Shown: in pieces, positions 62,836 to 64,000 of the stretch
Layout of the letters: each line of letters begins with the position of its first letter
How positions within the stretch are numbered: position 1 is the first letter of the stretch
Source of the DNA: Roseibium aquae
Lineage (GTDB): Bacteria; Pseudomonadota; Alphaproteobacteria; Rhizobiales; Stappiaceae
DNA: 64,000 nucleotides
NCBI RefSeq assembly: GCF_008711285.1
Contig: NZ_VXDC01000004.1
Location: 124,001-188,000, forward strand
Direction of reading: 5' to 3'
Notes under the pieces: generated by a model
What the model was told of the DNA's origin: nothing
What the model saw: the letters and a program-made list of their open reading frames with translations, nothing else
Database searches by the model: none
Translations under genes and position numbers: made by a program

Positions 62836-63585
62836 TCAATCCACCCGGATCGACTTGTCGTGAGACGGACAATCAAGCACGCAGATCTCGACGAACTGCT
62901 CCGGACCGGGCAGATCGATCGTCTCAAGCAGCATGTTCGCGCTTCTCGCGAGTTCCGGCTTCACCGCCAGTACCAGCGGGATCTCCATGCTCACAGTGCT
63001 TTTCAGAGCATCCGGCTCGAAGCCCAGGCGATCGAACACGTTCCTGATGACAAAAGGGTCGGTTAGCGCGACATCTATCCGCCTGGCATGAAGCAGACGC
63101 GCGAGATGCGTTTCATCAATCGCACCGCTCACAGTCGCAGAGTGTTTTTCGATCAAATCTTGAATCTGTGGCGGATAGCTGTGCGGGGTTAAAACGCCCA
63201 CTCGGGCCTGAGCAAAAACATCTTCGAAACTCCACCAGCCCTGAGCCTGTCCATCGAGGGTATTGGCCGAGAGTGTGGAGGTGGCAATCGGCTCGGATGC
63301 CTGGAAACCTACCCTAACCTCCCAGGGCCAGGCAGGGAAATAGCCCGCATAGTCCGGCGCAAGTGCCACGCGCTGCGCCCGGGTGAGGGGATAGTAGGAG
63401 ACGTCAAGCCCGATCCCCAGGTCAGCCAGACGGGACTGCAGTTCCATGACCGCCGTCCCGCCGCCAGGAAGCCCTGGCCCGCTATAGGGAGCCCATTCGG
63501 GGGCGGCGACCCGCCACGTCTTCTCGCTCGCGATCGCATCAAAAGGAAGCATCATGGCCACGACGGCCACGCCAATCCGCATCAT
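62836..63585 (-). CDS. Periplasmic solute-binding protein, family 3 type
   Basis: 249 residues. Signal peptide (MMRIGVAVVAMMLPFDAIA) cleaved near residue 20. The mature part has the amino-acid-type SBP_bac_3 pattern: WRVAAPEWAPYSG at the start, GGTAVMELQSRLADLGIGL, and a middle segment GVLTPHSYPPQI, in which such proteins detect an amino acid or a cyclic ligand. Near the C-terminus there are two cysteines (EICVLDCPSHD). The ATG at 63585 has GGAAA at suitable spacing; a longer start at 63615 would be less typical. No ABC partners adjoin, and it lies between hflX and mazG, which are usually neighbours. Confidence 0.8.
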   Translation of the reverse strand: MMRIGVAVVAMMLPFDAIASEKTWRVAAPEWAPYSGPGLPGGGTAVMELQSRLADLGIGLDVSYYPLTRAQRVALAPDYAGYFPAWPWEVRVGFQASEPIATSTLSANTLDGQAQGWWSFEDVFAQARVGVLTPHSYPPQIQDLIEKHSATVSGAIDETHLARLLHARRIDVALTDPFVIRNVFDRLGFEPDALKSTVSMEIPLVLAVKPELARSANMLLETIDLPGPEQFVEICVLDCPSHDKSIRVD

Positions 63586-63677
63586 GTTGTTTCCAATGCA
63601 ACAGGCTCCGAGCAACCGCTAATGACAGGCAGACTGACATATTTTTTGAAAAAGGTCACTACAAGTGTGGCATACTT

Positions 63678-64000
63678 TTATGCACGTTTTGATTTAGCGC
63701 GCTGCCAGGCTTCCTCCATCTCGTGAAGTGACATGGCTTCCAGTGTTTTCCCGCTTTCGGCGGCACTGTCCTCAATCGACGCAAACCGAGTTCGAAACTT
63801 CCGGTTGGTTCCACGCAAGGCTTCTTCAGGATCGATTTCAAGGTGTCGGCCCAGATTTGCGAGGGCAAATAGCGTATCGCCGAGTTCGTCGGCCAGCCGG
63901 GCCTTGTCCGGTGCGGGCGCGGCCAACTCGTGTTTGAGTTCTTCGGCCTCCTCGCAGATCTTGTCGAGCACCTGCAACGGATCGGGCCAATCAAATCCGA
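63678..64000 (-). CDS. mazG: Nucleoside triphosphate pyrophosphohydrolase MazG, N-terminal part missing
   Basis: About 107 C-terminal residues are present; the gene continues beyond base 64000. The visible part reads FDWPDPLQVLDKICEE, then EAEELKHEL and RLADELGDTLFALANLGRHL with the metal-binding Glu/Asp residues (EE and ELGD), then PEEALRGTNRKFRTRF and the end MEEAWQRAKSKRA. This is the second MazG domain. It hydrolyses NTPs to NMP and pyrophosphate, with a housecleaning role. It follows hflX in rhizobia, although on the opposite strand here. Confidence 0.93.
   Translation of the reverse strand, partial: GFDWPDPLQVLDKICEEAEELKHELAAPAPDKARLADELGDTLFALANLGRHLEIDPEEALRGTNRKFRTRFASIEDSAAESGKTLEAMSLHEMEEAWQRAKSKRA

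Overview
The window is a contiguous piece of a high-GC alphaproteobacterial chromosome, most likely of the order Hyphomicrobiales (Rhizobiales). The evidence is the gene order. kdsA-eno, ftsB-pdhA-pdhB-pdhC-lpdA, lipA-coq10, cinA/ispDF, dusB-ntrB-ntrC-ntrY-ntrX-trkA, and dat-hfq-hflX-mazG follow each other as in rhizobial genomes. A phosphatidylcholine synthase, a lipoyl domain on PdhB, an IspDF fusion and an IalB-family protein agree with this. I recognised no tRNA, rRNA, insertion sequence, integrase, phage gene or CRISPR array. The density is about 59 genes in 64 kb.

Layout. 0-6.5 kb: the end of tgt, a secreted DUF4864 protein, a UDP-sugar dehydrogenase with galU, then kdsA and eno. 6.7-12.3 kb (minus strand): a likely operon of an oligopeptide-type binding protein, an AMP-binding protein with eroded catalytic motifs, a PleD-like REC-REC-GGDEF protein with eroded motifs, and a DsbA/FrnE-type thioredoxin-fold protein. 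12.6-23.7 kb: mixed metabolic and envelope genes (ialB family, hspQ, malyl-CoA lyase, a lipid A acyltransferase, an AEC carrier with a class III CoA-transferase, a UbiH-type hydroxylase, a DUF2182 membrane protein, pcs, quinone reductase, a LysR regulator). 23.8-35.6 kb: a purine module of uraH, xdhABC, a four-gene BMP-type ABC importer, puuD and uraD, sufficient to import a purine and oxidise it through xanthine and urate to S-allantoin. 35.7-38.6 kb: a patatin-like phospholipase and a GGDEF-EAL protein.

38.8-64 kb: the conserved rhizobial backbone. It holds ftsB, the pyruvate dehydrogenase operon, two small GlsB-type membrane proteins, a thioesterase, lipA, coq10, cinA and ispDF, dusB with the two nitrogen two-component systems, trkA, a D-amino-acid aminotransferase, hfq, hflX and the end of mazG. 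Two lineage-specific additions sit inside it: three tandem paralogous small secreted proteins (47.3-49.1 kb), and a family 3 solute-binding protein between hflX and mazG.

The most notable points are the secreted-protein trio, which I cannot assign to a known family (two cysteines exactly 38 residues apart in all three), the operon of two apparent pseudoenzymes, a queuine tRNA-ribosyltransferase missing three of four zinc ligands, a five-residue tandem repeat inside a signal peptide, and a four-arm inverted repeat between galU and the UDP-sugar dehydrogenase gene. All family calls were made by reading the sequence; no search was run.
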